Source: Anaerolineae bacterium
GTDB lineage: Bacteria > Chloroflexota > Anaerolineae > DRVO01
Direction: 5' to 3'
DNA length: 55,860 nucleotides
Assembly (NCBI GenBank): GCA_013178015.1
Contig: JABLXR010000039.1
Span: 1-55,860, forward strand
The notes under the pieces are model-generated. The model did no database searches. It saw only the letters and a list, made by a program, of their open reading frames with translations, and was not told where the DNA came from. The translations under genes and the position numbers were made by a program. Positions 16,402 through 24,261 of this stretch are shown here, one piece after another. The stretch's first letter is position 1. The number at the start of each line of letters is the position of its first letter.

Positions 16402-19137
16402 ATGAAACGTTTGGATGTCATCTGGTCAGGTGCACTTGTGCTTTCGCTCTTGCCCGTCATACTGCCCATCTCAGCCATCAGGCCCGGCCCAACTGCGACG
16501 GCTCAGGGCCTTCCCCTTGCATCCGTCTCCCTCGTCAAGGACATCAACGCCACTGGGTCGGGCCCCATGGCCGGACCGGGGCCGATAGCTGCAGTTGGCG
16601 GGATGCTCTATCTCGTGGTGGATGATGAAGCCCATGGCCAGGAGATCTGGCGCAGCGACGGGACTCCCGGAAACGCTACCCTGGTCCGGGACATCCATCC
16701 GGGTGCCGCTGGGTCAGACATCAGCGAGTTGGCGGACTTCGGAGGTGCGCTCTACTTCCGGGCGGACGACGGCAGCCACGGCCCGGAGCTGTGGCGTAGC
16801 GACGGTACCGCTGCCGGCACCGTCATGGTCAAGGACATCAACCCCGGGCCGCCCGGATCGTCACCGACGTTCCTGAATGTAGTGGATGGCACGCTCTACT
16901 TCACCGCCGATGATGGGGTGCACGGCCCGGAGCTGTGGCGTAGCGATGGCACCGAGGTGGGCACCGTCCTGGTGGCAGATATCAACCCCGGCGCCAACGG
17001 CTCCAGCCCAGGGGAAGTTACAGGCTGGAACAGCGCCGTCTACTTCACCGCCGAGGACGGGGTGCACGGCCCGGAGCTGTGGCGCAGTGACGGCACGCCG
17101 ACCGGGACTGCCCTGGTCAAGGACATCAACCCTGGCCCCGCAGGGTCTCTCCCGGAAGGGATGACGCCCTTCCTCAGCAGGCTCTTCTTCGCCGCGACCG
17201 ATGCAGCCTCAGGCCGGGAGCTGTGGAGCACCAACGGCACCGATGCGGGCACCATGCTGGTGACAGACATAAACCCGGGCGCGGGCAGCGCGAATCCCCG
17301 TTCATTCGCCCGGTCAGACGCCTTCCTCTTCTTCAACGCTTACGAGCCGGGCACAGGCCAGGAGCTGTGGGCGCACACAGTCATTGTGGGCACGTTCCAG
17401 GTCAAGGATATCTGGCCTGGCACCACCTCTTCCGGTCCCAGTAAGCTTACCGTTGTGGGTAGTACTGTCTACTTCGGTGCCGCCAGCCCTGGTGCGGGCC
17501 AGGAGCTGTGGAAGAGCGACGGCTACCCCGCCGGCACCGTCATGGTCAGGGACGTCATACCGGGCACGGGTAACCTCAGCCTTCTCGAGCTTACGGATCT
17601 GGGCGGGGCAGTCTATTTCACCGGCGCCAGCAGCAGAGAGCTCTGGCGCAGCGACGGAACGACGGCAGGCACCATCCCGGTCACGAGCTTTTCCTCGGTC
17701 GGTGGCGGGGTGGCCGGGCTCCTCACCGTTGCCGGACCGGTGCTGTACTTCCTCGCCCTGCCTTCTCCCACCGAAGTGGGGCTCTGGAAGAGCGATGGCA
17801 CCTCAGCCGGCACAGTGGCTGTGTTCAACTTCGGCCTGGGTCCTGTCGGCTCCTATCCGGGCGCGTTGACCGGCCTCGGCGGCACTGTCTACTTCGGGGC
17901 CGACGATGGGATCCATGGATACGAGCTATGGAAGAGCGACGGCACCCCAACTGGCACCAGCATGGTCATGGACATCTATGCCGGCGACCTCGGCTCAGAC
18001 CCGGCGGAGTTGCTGCCCGTGGGCGGAATCCTCTACTTCACCGCGAGTGACCCCGTCAACGGGCGCGAGCTATGGCGCAGTGATGGCACCACCGCGGGCA
18101 CCATGATGGTGAGGGACATCTGGCCAGGCCCCGTGGGCTCAGACCCGAGTGGTCTCTCTGACCTCAATGGAACGCTGTACTTCAGCGCCCATGAGCCCGG
18201 CACGGGTGCGGAACTATGGCGGAGCGATGGCACCGCCGCCGGCACCGTGATGGTCCAGGACATCCATGCCGGCACGGGCGGTTCAAACCCGACCGACTTG
18301 CTCAACGTGAACGGCGTCCTCTACTTCGCCGCCTATGAACCTTCCTCGGGCACTGAGCTATGGCGAAGCGACGGTACCTCGGCTGGCACTGCGCTAGTCA
18401 AAGACATTGGGCCCGGTGCTGCTCTTGGTTCGTTCCCATCCGGATTCGCCAGCCTGGGAGGCATCTTGTACTTCAGTGCCAGTGACGGAATGAGCGGTCA
18501 AGAGCTATGGCGTAGCGACGGGACCACCGCTGGGACCTATATGGTGAGCGACATCAACGCGGGCCCAGGTGACTCGCATCCGGACAGCCTTACCGCGGCC
18601 GATGGCGTTCTCTACTTCGTGGCAGACGAAGGAATCAGTGGCCGGGAGGTGTGGAGAAGCGACGGTACCTCCGCCGGCACCCACCTACTCGAGGACGTGT
18701 ATCCCGGGCCGCTGTCGTCGTACCCTTCGTCGCTACTCAGCGCCAAGGGCGTGCTCTACTTCAGCGCCATCGGTCCCGGCGCTGGCCGCGAGCTGTGGAG
18801 AAGCGACGACACAGCCGGCGGCACCGCGATGGTGAAAGACGTCTACCCCGGCGCGACCGGCTCGCAGCCGGCGGAGTTGGCCAGCTTCGGCAGCGTTGTC
18901 ATCTTTGCTGCCAGCGATGGTGTCAGCGGCTACGAGCTGTGGCAGAGCGATGGTACTGAGGCCGGTACCGTTATCCTTGGGGACCTCGCCCCCGGCAGCG
19001 ACAACTCCAACCCCTCCGGGTTGGCCGTACTGGGAACACGGGTGTTCATGAGTGCCTTCGGTCCCACCACCGGCTACGAGCTCTGGGTACTGGAGTCCGT
19101 GGCTGAGACCTATCTGCCGCTCGTGTCCAGGTTCTAG
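16402..19137 (+). CDS. exported ELWxSDGT-repeat protein
   Basis: The 911-residue secreted protein has an N-terminal signal (K-R-L-D, hydrophobic core to about residue 32). After that it is almost entirely a repeat of about 47 residues: L-Y-F-x-A-x-D-G-x-x-G-x-E-L-W-R-S-D-G-T-x-A-G-T followed by V-x-D-I-x-P-G. I count 17 copies of the E-L-W-x-S-D-G-T-type motif plus a final E-L-W; two are degenerate (S-T-N-G-T and A-H-T-V-I). Repeats of this type probably form beta-propeller-like surfaces; no enzymatic motif is seen. The protein ends T-Y-L-P-L-V-S-R-F, a C-terminal motif shared with three other exported proteins in this window. ATG 16402 follows GAGGAAG. Function is unknown. Confidence 0.85.
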   Translation: MKRLDVIWSGALVLSLLPVILPISAIRPGPTATAQGLPLASVSLVKDINATGSGPMAGPGPIAAVGGMLYLVVDDEAHGQEIWRSDGTPGNATLVRDIHPGAAGSDISELADFGGALYFRADDGSHGPELWRSDGTAAGTVMVKDINPGPPGSSPTFLNVVDGTLYFTADDGVHGPELWRSDGTEVGTVLVADINPGANGSSPGEVTGWNSAVYFTAEDGVHGPELWRSDGTPTGTALVKDINPGPAGSLPEGMTPFLSRLFFAATDAASGRELWSTNGTDAGTMLVTDINPGAGSANPRSFARSDAFLFFNAYEPGTGQELWAHTVIVGTFQVKDIWPGTTSSGPSKLTVVGSTVYFGAASPGAGQELWKSDGYPAGTVMVRDVIPGTGNLSLLELTDLGGAVYFTGASSRELWRSDGTTAGTIPVTSFSSVGGGVAGLLTVAGPVLYFLALPSPTEVGLWKSDGTSAGTVAVFNFGLGPVGSYPGALTGLGGTVYFGADDGIHGYELWKSDGTPTGTSMVMDIYAGDLGSDPAELLPVGGILYFTASDPVNGRELWRSDGTTAGTMMVRDIWPGPVGSDPSGLSDLNGTLYFSAHEPGTGAELWRSDGTAAGTVMVQDIHAGTGGSNPTDLLNVNGVLYFAAYEPSSGTELWRSDGTSAGTALVKDIGPGAALGSFPSGFASLGGILYFSASDGMSGQELWRSDGTTAGTYMVSDINAGPGDSHPDSLTAADGVLYFVADEGISGREVWRSDGTSAGTHLLEDVYPGPLSSYPSSLLSAKGVLYFSAIGPGAGRELWRSDDTAGGTAMVKDVYPGATGSQPAELASFGSVVIFAASDGVSGYELWQSDGTEAGTVILGDLAPGSDNSNPSGLAVLGTRVFMSAFGPTTGYELWVLESVAETYLPLVSRF

Positions 19138-19337
19138 GGAGCCGGTAGCCGGCTGGGATTCGGTGTCGGCTGGAAGCCGCGGGCGTGGTCGTGCTCGCGG
19201 CGCAGCAAGAGGCGCGCAGACGCTCGGGCTGCCGGGTAGGAGGGGTGCCAGCCAGTAGGCCGTCTCCCGACAGGGAGCCCGGCCCCCATGTGCTCCACTG
19301 CCTGCCGCTGTAGTAGAATGAACGTTTGGTGGTGCAC

Positions 19338-21755
19338 ATGCTGGACAAGTATTTGCAGGTATTGGAATACCCCAAGGTTCTGGCGCGGCTGGCCGAGCAT
19401 ACCTCTTTCTCGGGCGGGCGTGACCTGGCGCTGTCTCTGGATGTGGCTACCGACCTGGCCGAGGCCACTCGGCGCCAGAAGGAGACCACGGAGGCTCGCC
19501 TCCTGCTGAGGGTCAAGGCGGATGTGTCGCTCGGGGGCGCACATGACGTTCGCCCGCTCCTGCAGCGGGCCGAGCGCGGCATGCGTCTGCTGCCGCAGGA
19601 ACTGCTGGACGTGGAGAGCACCCTGTCTGCCGCCCAGCCCATCTACCGTACTCTCACACGCACGGCCGGGCAGTTCCCGCTGCTGGCGTCGCTGGCCTCC
19701 CGTATCGAGGCCTGCCGTCCTGTGGTGGACGAGGTTCGGCGCTGCATCACCCCCAAGGGAGAAGTGGCGGACGCAGCCAGTCCCGAGCTAGCCCGGGCCC
19801 GCGCCGAGCTGATGGCCGCCCGAGATCGGTTGCTGCAGCGCCTTGAGCGGATGGTGACCTCGGACGAGAATGCCCCCTTTCTGCAGGAGCCCATCGTTAC
19901 TCAGCGGAGCGGCCGCTACGTCATCCCGCTGCGGGCCGAGTGCCGGGGACGGATACGCGGGATCGTGCACGATGAGTCGGCCAGTGGAGCTACGCTCTTC
20001 ATAGAGCCCCTGGCTACGGTGGAGCTCAACAACGAGCTACGCGAGGCGCAGATCCGGGAGGAGCGTGAGGTACTGAGGGTGCTCGACCGGCTCACCGGGC
20101 TGGTGGCTCAAGAGGCGGCGCTGATCGAGCGGACGGTGTCGGTGTTGGCGGAGTTCGACCTGATCTTCGCCCGGGCCCGCTACGCCGAGCAACTGCGGGC
20201 GGTGGAGCCGAACCTGGTGGGCTTCGCTCCTCGGCAGGTGCTGGATGAGGAGCGGGGGATCTACCATCCGGGGACGAGGCTCCGGCTGCTCCAGGCCCGG
20301 CATCCACTCTTGCCCCAGGACACGGTTGTGCCCATAGACGTGGCCCTGCGCCTGGGGCCTCAGGGCTACTTCGTCATCGTGATCACCGGGCCCAACACCG
20401 GGGGCAAAACGGTGGCTCTGAAGACAGTGGGGCTCCTGAGCCTGATGGCTCAGGCTGGCATGCACGTCCCCGCCGACGAGGGTACCACCCTCACCGTCTT
20501 CGACGGTGTGTACGCCGATATTGGGGACGAGCAGAGCATCGAGCAGTCGCTGTCCACCTTCTCCTCCCACATGAGCAATATCATCCACATCCTAGGCCAG
20601 GCGAGCGAGCGGAGCCTGGTGCTGCTGGACGAGCTGGGCGCGGGTACTGACCCGGTGGAGGGCTCCGCCCTGGCCCGCTCTCTGCTTGTGGAGCTGATCC
20701 AGCGCGGGGTGACTACCATGGCCACTACTCACCACCCCGAGCTCAAGGTCTTCGCCCAGGGCGAGCCGGGGGTGGCCAACGCCAGCGTGGAGTTCGACGC
20801 CCACACCCTGGCGCCCACCTACCAGCTAACCATAGGGCTGCCGGGGCGCAGCAACGCCTTCGCCATCGCGGAGCGGCTTGGCCTGCAGCGTCACATCGTC
20901 GAGCGAGCCAGGCTGCTGGTGGACCCTCAAGTGCTGCAGACGGAGGACCTCCTGCGGGAGATCAAGCTCCTACGGGATCAGTCTGAGCGGCAACTGACTG
21001 AGGCGGCCCAGATTCGGCAGCGAGCGGAGGAACAGGAGGCCGACCTGCGAGCGCGCCTGGACCAGTTGGAGCGAGAGCGAGAGCAGGTCCTGGAACAGGC
21101 GCGACAGGAAGGCCGGCGGGAGCTGGAGTCCCTTCGGGAGGAGATCGCCGCTACCCGGGCATACCTGGCCAAAGCACGCGTGGCGGAGCAGGTGAGCGAG
21201 GTGCGGCGGGTTCTCTCTGAGGCGGAGGGCCTGGCGGAGAGGGCTGCCGAGGCCGTGGCGCCCACGCCGAGCACCCTTCGTCGAACAGGCGCTGAGCCTG
21301 AAGTGGGAGACCTGGTGTGGGTGGGCAGCCTGAAGACTCAGGGCACGGTGACGGGCGTGGAGGCCGGTCACGCCGAGGTGGCCGTGGGCAGCCTGCGGCT
21401 GCGGGTGGCGCTGGACGACCTGGAGGTGCGCGAGCCCGCGGTCGAGGAAAGCATGAGCTCTGGCCGGGGGCGATCGAGGGTGGTTCAGCTGCCGGCGAGT
21501 CCGGCGGTGAAGCCGGAGTTACATCTGCGGGGAATGCGGGTGGAAGAGGCGGTGCCGGAACTGCAGCGTTACCTGGACGAGGCTTACCTGGCAGCGCTAG
21601 GGCGCGTGAGGGTAGTGCACGGGAAGGGCACCGGCACTCTGCGCCGCTTCGTGCGCGAGGAGTTGGCCCGGCATCCTCTGGTGGCCTCGGTGCGGTCGGG
21701 AGGTCCGGCCGAGGGCGGCGACGGCGTCACTGTGGTCGAACTGGTACCGCGATAG
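19338..21755 (+). CDS. mutS2: endonuclease MutS2
   Basis: MutS2 is a MutS paralogue with a C-terminal Smr nuclease domain, implicated in suppressing recombination and in rescuing collided ribosomes. The sequence shows the core helices, then the ATPase with Walker A G-P-N-T-G-G-K-T (about residue 351) and Walker B/signature L-V-L-L-D-E-L-G-A-G-T-D-P. A long coiled coil follows at about 530-630, a K-O-W-like segment with G-D-L-V-W-V, and the Smr domain (about 727-805) with L-H-L-R-G-M-R-V-E-E-A and V-H-G-K-G-T-G-T-L. I start at ATG 19338; TTG/GTG codons at 19326-19334 are in frame. The DUF1848 gene follows with a 1-bp gap, so the two are translationally close. Confidence 0.94.
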   Translation: MLDKYLQVLEYPKVLARLAEHTSFSGGRDLALSLDVATDLAEATRRQKETTEARLLLRVKADVSLGGAHDVRPLLQRAERGMRLLPQELLDVESTLSAAQPIYRTLTRTAGQFPLLASLASRIEACRPVVDEVRRCITPKGEVADAASPELARARAELMAARDRLLQRLERMVTSDENAPFLQEPIVTQRSGRYVIPLRAECRGRIRGIVHDESASGATLFIEPLATVELNNELREAQIREEREVLRVLDRLTGLVAQEAALIERTVSVLAEFDLIFARARYAEQLRAVEPNLVGFAPRQVLDEERGIYHPGTRLRLLQARHPLLPQDTVVPIDVALRLGPQGYFVIVITGPNTGGKTVALKTVGLLSLMAQAGMHVPADEGTTLTVFDGVYADIGDEQSIEQSLSTFSSHMSNIIHILGQASERSLVLLDELGAGTDPVEGSALARSLLVELIQRGVTTMATTHHPELKVFAQGEPGVANASVEFDAHTLAPTYQLTIGLPGRSNAFAIAERLGLQRHIVERARLLVDPQVLQTEDLLREIKLLRDQSERQLTEAAQIRQRAEEQEADLRARLDQLEREREQVLEQARQEGRRELESLREEIAATRAYLAKARVAEQVSEVRRVLSEAEGLAERAAEAVAPTPSTLRRTGAEPEVGDLVWVGSLKTQGTVTGVEAGHAEVAVGSLRLRVALDDLEVREPAVEESMSSGRGRSRVVQLPASPAVKPELHLRGMRVEEAVPELQRYLDEAYLAALGRVRVVHGKGTGTLRRFVREELARHPLVASVRSGGPAEGGDGVTVVELVPR

Positions 21756-21756
21756 G

Positions 21757-22749
21757 ATGGGCTCGCCCCAGGGGCCGCAGGTGGTGTGCGCCTCCAGGCG
21801 GACCGACTTGCCGGGATGCTACACCGAGTGGCTGGCCCGCGCCGTCCGGGCGGGCCAGGCCGTGGTGAGACAGCCCTACTCCGGTGAGGCGCGGCAGGTT
21901 GACCTGGCGCCCGACCGGGTACACACCATGGTTCTCCTGTCGAAGGACTTTGGCCCTCTCCTCCGAGACGAACATGGCCTGAGGACGGCCCTTGAGCAGT
22001 ACGAGCAGGTGTGCTGCCAGCTGACGGTGACCGGGCTGGGCGGCTCGCGGCTCGAGCCCGGCGTCCCTCCGCCGGAGGTGGTGCTGGCCCAGCTCGGCCC
22101 CCTGGTGGCTTGGCTGGGCGCGAAAAGGCTGACCGTCCGGTTCGATCCCATCGTTCATTGGGTCGAGGGCGACCGGGTGGTGAGCAACTTGGATCGGGCG
22201 GACGCGGTGCTAGCCGCATGCGCCCGCGCTGGGCTGAGTAGCGTGCGGCTGTCGTTCGCCACCGTGTACGCCAAGATGAAGGGGCGAGGGGTGGAATGGC
22301 ACGACCCGTCGCCTGGCGAGAAGCTGGCGATGGCGGCAGACCTAGTGATGAGGGCGAAGGCGTTGGGGCTGTCGCTGCTCGGGTGTTGCCAGCCGGAGCT
22401 GGCCCCCGCCGGAGTCATCCCGGCGGGCTGCATTGATGGGGCCGAGCTGAGCCGGTTGCACCCGCGGAGGCTGCCTGCACCCACCGGCAAGGATCGAGGC
22501 CAGCGCGCCGCCTGCCGGTGCACCCCGAGCGTAGACATCGGCTCCTACGACATGCGTTGCCCCAACGGCTGCCTCTACTGCTACGCCAACCCCCGGAGAG
22601 GGAGACACGGAGACGAGGAGAGGGGGAGGCACGGAGACGAGCTGGGGGCAGTCTCCCCCTCTCCGCGTCACCCCCTCTCCCCCTCTCCTCCTGTGACGCC
22701 CGGCTCGCCGCGTGCTAGCGAGGAGAGAGTCCCGCGAGCAGCTGGGTGA
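21757..22749 (+). CDS. DUF1848 family protein with repeat-invaded C-terminus
   Basis: The 330-residue protein begins V-V-C-A-S-R-R-T-D-L-P and contains V-R-F-D-P-I-V-H, L-S-F-A-T-V-Y-A-K-M and the Cys-rich signature C-R-C-T-P-S-V-D-I-G-S-Y-D-M-R-C-P-N-G-C-L-Y-C-Y-A-N (about residues 253-277, given here as single letters). That pattern is typical of DUF1848, whose cysteine cluster suggests an iron-sulfur site; activity is not established. After this motif the frame runs through a purine/pyrimidine repeat (22594-22698) that adds about 50 low-complexity residues, so the ancestral stop was probably near 22600. It starts 1 bp after mutS2 and converges, overlapping by 35 bp, with the next gene. Confidence 0.8.
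   Translation: MGSPQGPQVVCASRRTDLPGCYTEWLARAVRAGQAVVRQPYSGEARQVDLAPDRVHTMVLLSKDFGPLLRDEHGLRTALEQYEQVCCQLTVTGLGGSRLEPGVPPPEVVLAQLGPLVAWLGAKRLTVRFDPIVHWVEGDRVVSNLDRADAVLAACARAGLSSVRLSFATVYAKMKGRGVEWHDPSPGEKLAMAADLVMRAKALGLSLLGCCQPELAPAGVIPAGCIDGAELSRLHPRRLPAPTGKDRGQRAACRCTPSVDIGSYDMRCPNGCLYCYANPRRGRHGDEERGRHGDELGAVSPSPRHPLSPSPPVTPGSPRASEERVPRAAG
22594..22698. repeat. purine-rich tandem repeat plus pyrimidine-rich arm (hairpin-forming)
   Basis: Two imperfect copies of a 22-24 bp unit (GGAGAGGGAGACACGGAGAC-like) span about 22595-22640. A short spacer follows, then a pyrimidine-rich arm (TCTCCCCCTCTCCGCGTCAC-like) to about 22698. The two halves are partly complementary and can form a large hairpin. 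It lies in the 3' end of the DUF1848 gene. Confidence 0.65.
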
Positions 22750-23539
22750 GTGAGTCGTGGGCCAGGCGGGCTACGGTGAAGGGGTCGTCTTCCCACAGGT
22801 CGCGGCTGAAGACCTCGACGGAGCAGTAGCCCTCGTACCCTTTGCTCTGGATCAGCCCCAGCATCTCGACCAGAGGCAGGACCCCCTGGCCCGGTAGCAC
22901 TCGATCCCGGTCAGTCCAGGATTCTCGGGGCAGATTGCCGACATCGTTGACGTGCACCAGTGCCAGCAGGCTTGCATCCATGTCCTCTAGGTCGGCCATC
23001 TTGCTGATGCCGGCATAGAAGTGGAAGGTGTCAAAGAGCACCCCCAGATTGGCTCGATCCGCCCGCCGGACCAGCTCCTGAGCCGTCGGCAGCGATCCGA
23101 CCAGTCGGCTCCCCTTGATGAACTCCAGTGCGATGCTGACTTCCTGTTGCGCCGCTAGGTCGGCCACCTGGGCCAGGTTGGCGGCCGCCGTCTCGTAGGC
23201 GGAGAGGCTGGCCTCCTCGGGGCTTTCGGAGAACACCACCAGGGTATCGGCGCCCAGGGCCCGGGTCAGCATCAGGCGATGGCGCAATTGGTCCAGGATT
23301 CGTCGTCGCTCGGCGCCCGAAGAGAGAAGACAGCCGCCCTGGGCGCAGGCGGCGACAGCGCGCAAGCCGAGGCGGCGCAGCAGGTCCTGAGCCCTGTCGA
23401 GGCTGCCACCGTCGGCCAGGTAGGCTTCCAGCTTGGCCAGCCAGAGCTCCACTGACTCAAACCCCGCCTCGGCGTAGGCGCGCAAATCAGTCTCAAGGTC
23501 AGTGGTCATGGTGGTGGCCTGGTTAATGCATCCTTGCAT
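22715..23539 (-). CDS. sugar phosphate isomerase/epimerase-like TIM-barrel protein
   Basis: The 274-residue protein belongs to the xylose isomerase-like / AP endonuclease 2 TIM-barrel superfamily. It begins M-Q-G-C-I-N-Q-A-T-T-M and shows A-G-F-E-S-V-E-L-W, V-V-F-S-E, a metal-ligand-type I-A-L-E-F, L-F-D-T-F-H-F-Y-A-G, L-V-H-V-N-D, and G-Y-E-G-Y-C-S-V-E-V-F at the expected strand ends. These residues usually hold a divalent metal and isomerise keto/aldo sugars or inosose-type substrates. ATG 23539 is chosen because AAGGGGGT is just upstream; the frame extends to 23596. No sugar-catabolic genes are adjacent, so the substrate is open. Confidence 0.85.
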   Translation of the reverse strand: MQGCINQATTMTTDLETDLRAYAEAGFESVELWLAKLEAYLADGGSLDRAQDLLRRLGLRAVAACAQGGCLLSSGAERRRILDQLRHRLMLTRALGADTLVVFSESPEEASLSAYETAAANLAQVADLAAQQEVSIALEFIKGSRLVGSLPTAQELVRRADRANLGVLFDTFHFYAGISKMADLEDMDASLLALVHVNDVGNLPRESWTDRDRVLPGQGVLPLVEMLGLIQSKGYEGYCSVEVFSRDLWEDDPFTVARLAHDSLTQLLAGLSPR

Positions 23540-23682
23540 GCTGACCCCCTTGCATGGCCCCGGGCAACCGAGGACGTGGCCACCCGGGGCCATCACTCAT
23601 GCAGTGAGCTTCACCGAGGCGGCCGGCGGACACCGACCACGGGTCCTGGGATTCGGTTTGGGCCCTACGGGCCCGGCCGGCT

Positions 23683-24216
23683 TCAGGCGGCCGTTCGGCG
23701 ATGTGCGACCAGCCTCCAGAGCGCCAGCCCTCCGCCGCCCGCGAGCAGGAGCCCCGCGGCCATCAGCGCCGCCGCCCAGAGGCCAGAGCCGCCGTCACCG
23801 GTCGTGGGCAGAGCCGGAACGGGTGTGGCAGTGGCAGTGGGAGCTTCGGGCTGGGGCGTGGCGGTTGGGGGCACTGGTGTGCTAGGCACCTCGGTGGGCG
23901 CCGGCACCGGTGTCTCGGTGGGTGGGACGGGCGTGTCCGTCGGAGGAACCGGAGTGCCGGTTGGCTCCGGGGTATCGGTTGGCACCGGTGTGTCGGTGGG
24001 CGGGATGGGTGTATCTGTCGGAGGAACCGGAGTGTCTGTCGGTATCGGGGTGTCGGTAGGCACGGGCGTATCTGTCGGGGGCGGAGGCGAGGGGGTCACG
24101 GTGGGCGTCTCGCCCATTGCGGACAGCGCCGACGCGTCGTCGGCCAGGGCGAGGCTGCCGGCAGAGAGGATGAGCATCAGGACGGCGAGCAGTAGCAGGG
24201 CGTGCCTCGGTCGCAT
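23683..24216 (-). CDS. LPTTG-type surface protein with Pro/Thr-rich stalk
   Basis: The 177-residue protein has a signal peptide (about 1-25, ending A-L-A-D-D) and a long stalk (about 36-133) built on the repeat T-D-T-P-V-P/I-P. It ends in a classical sortase-type sorting signal: L-P-T-T-G at 136-140, a hydrophobic helix (about 145-168), and a basic tail A-H-R-R. It has no globular domain, so it would serve as a wall-spanning spacer or decoy. ATG 24216 has AAAGGAGA upstream. The downstream neighbour of this strand is the sugar isomerase-like gene; upstream lies the C25 peptidase, 45 bp away on the same strand. No sortase gene is present in the window. Confidence 0.8.
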   Translation of the reverse strand: MRPRHALLLLAVLMLILSAGSLALADDASALSAMGETPTVTPSPPPPTDTPVPTDTPIPTDTPVPPTDTPIPPTDTPVPTDTPEPTGTPVPPTDTPVPPTETPVPAPTEVPSTPVPPTATPQPEAPTATATPVPALPTTGDGGSGLWAAALMAAGLLLAGGGGLALWRLVAHRRTAA

Positions 24217-24261
24217 GCGGAATCTCCTTTGGGTAGTAATGAGAGTTGCTGTCTGCCGGCT

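Noticed and set aside
23886-24090. DNA repeat or CRISPR-like array
   Set aside because: It is the coding repeat of the Thr-Asp-Thr-Pro stalk in the LPTTG protein.
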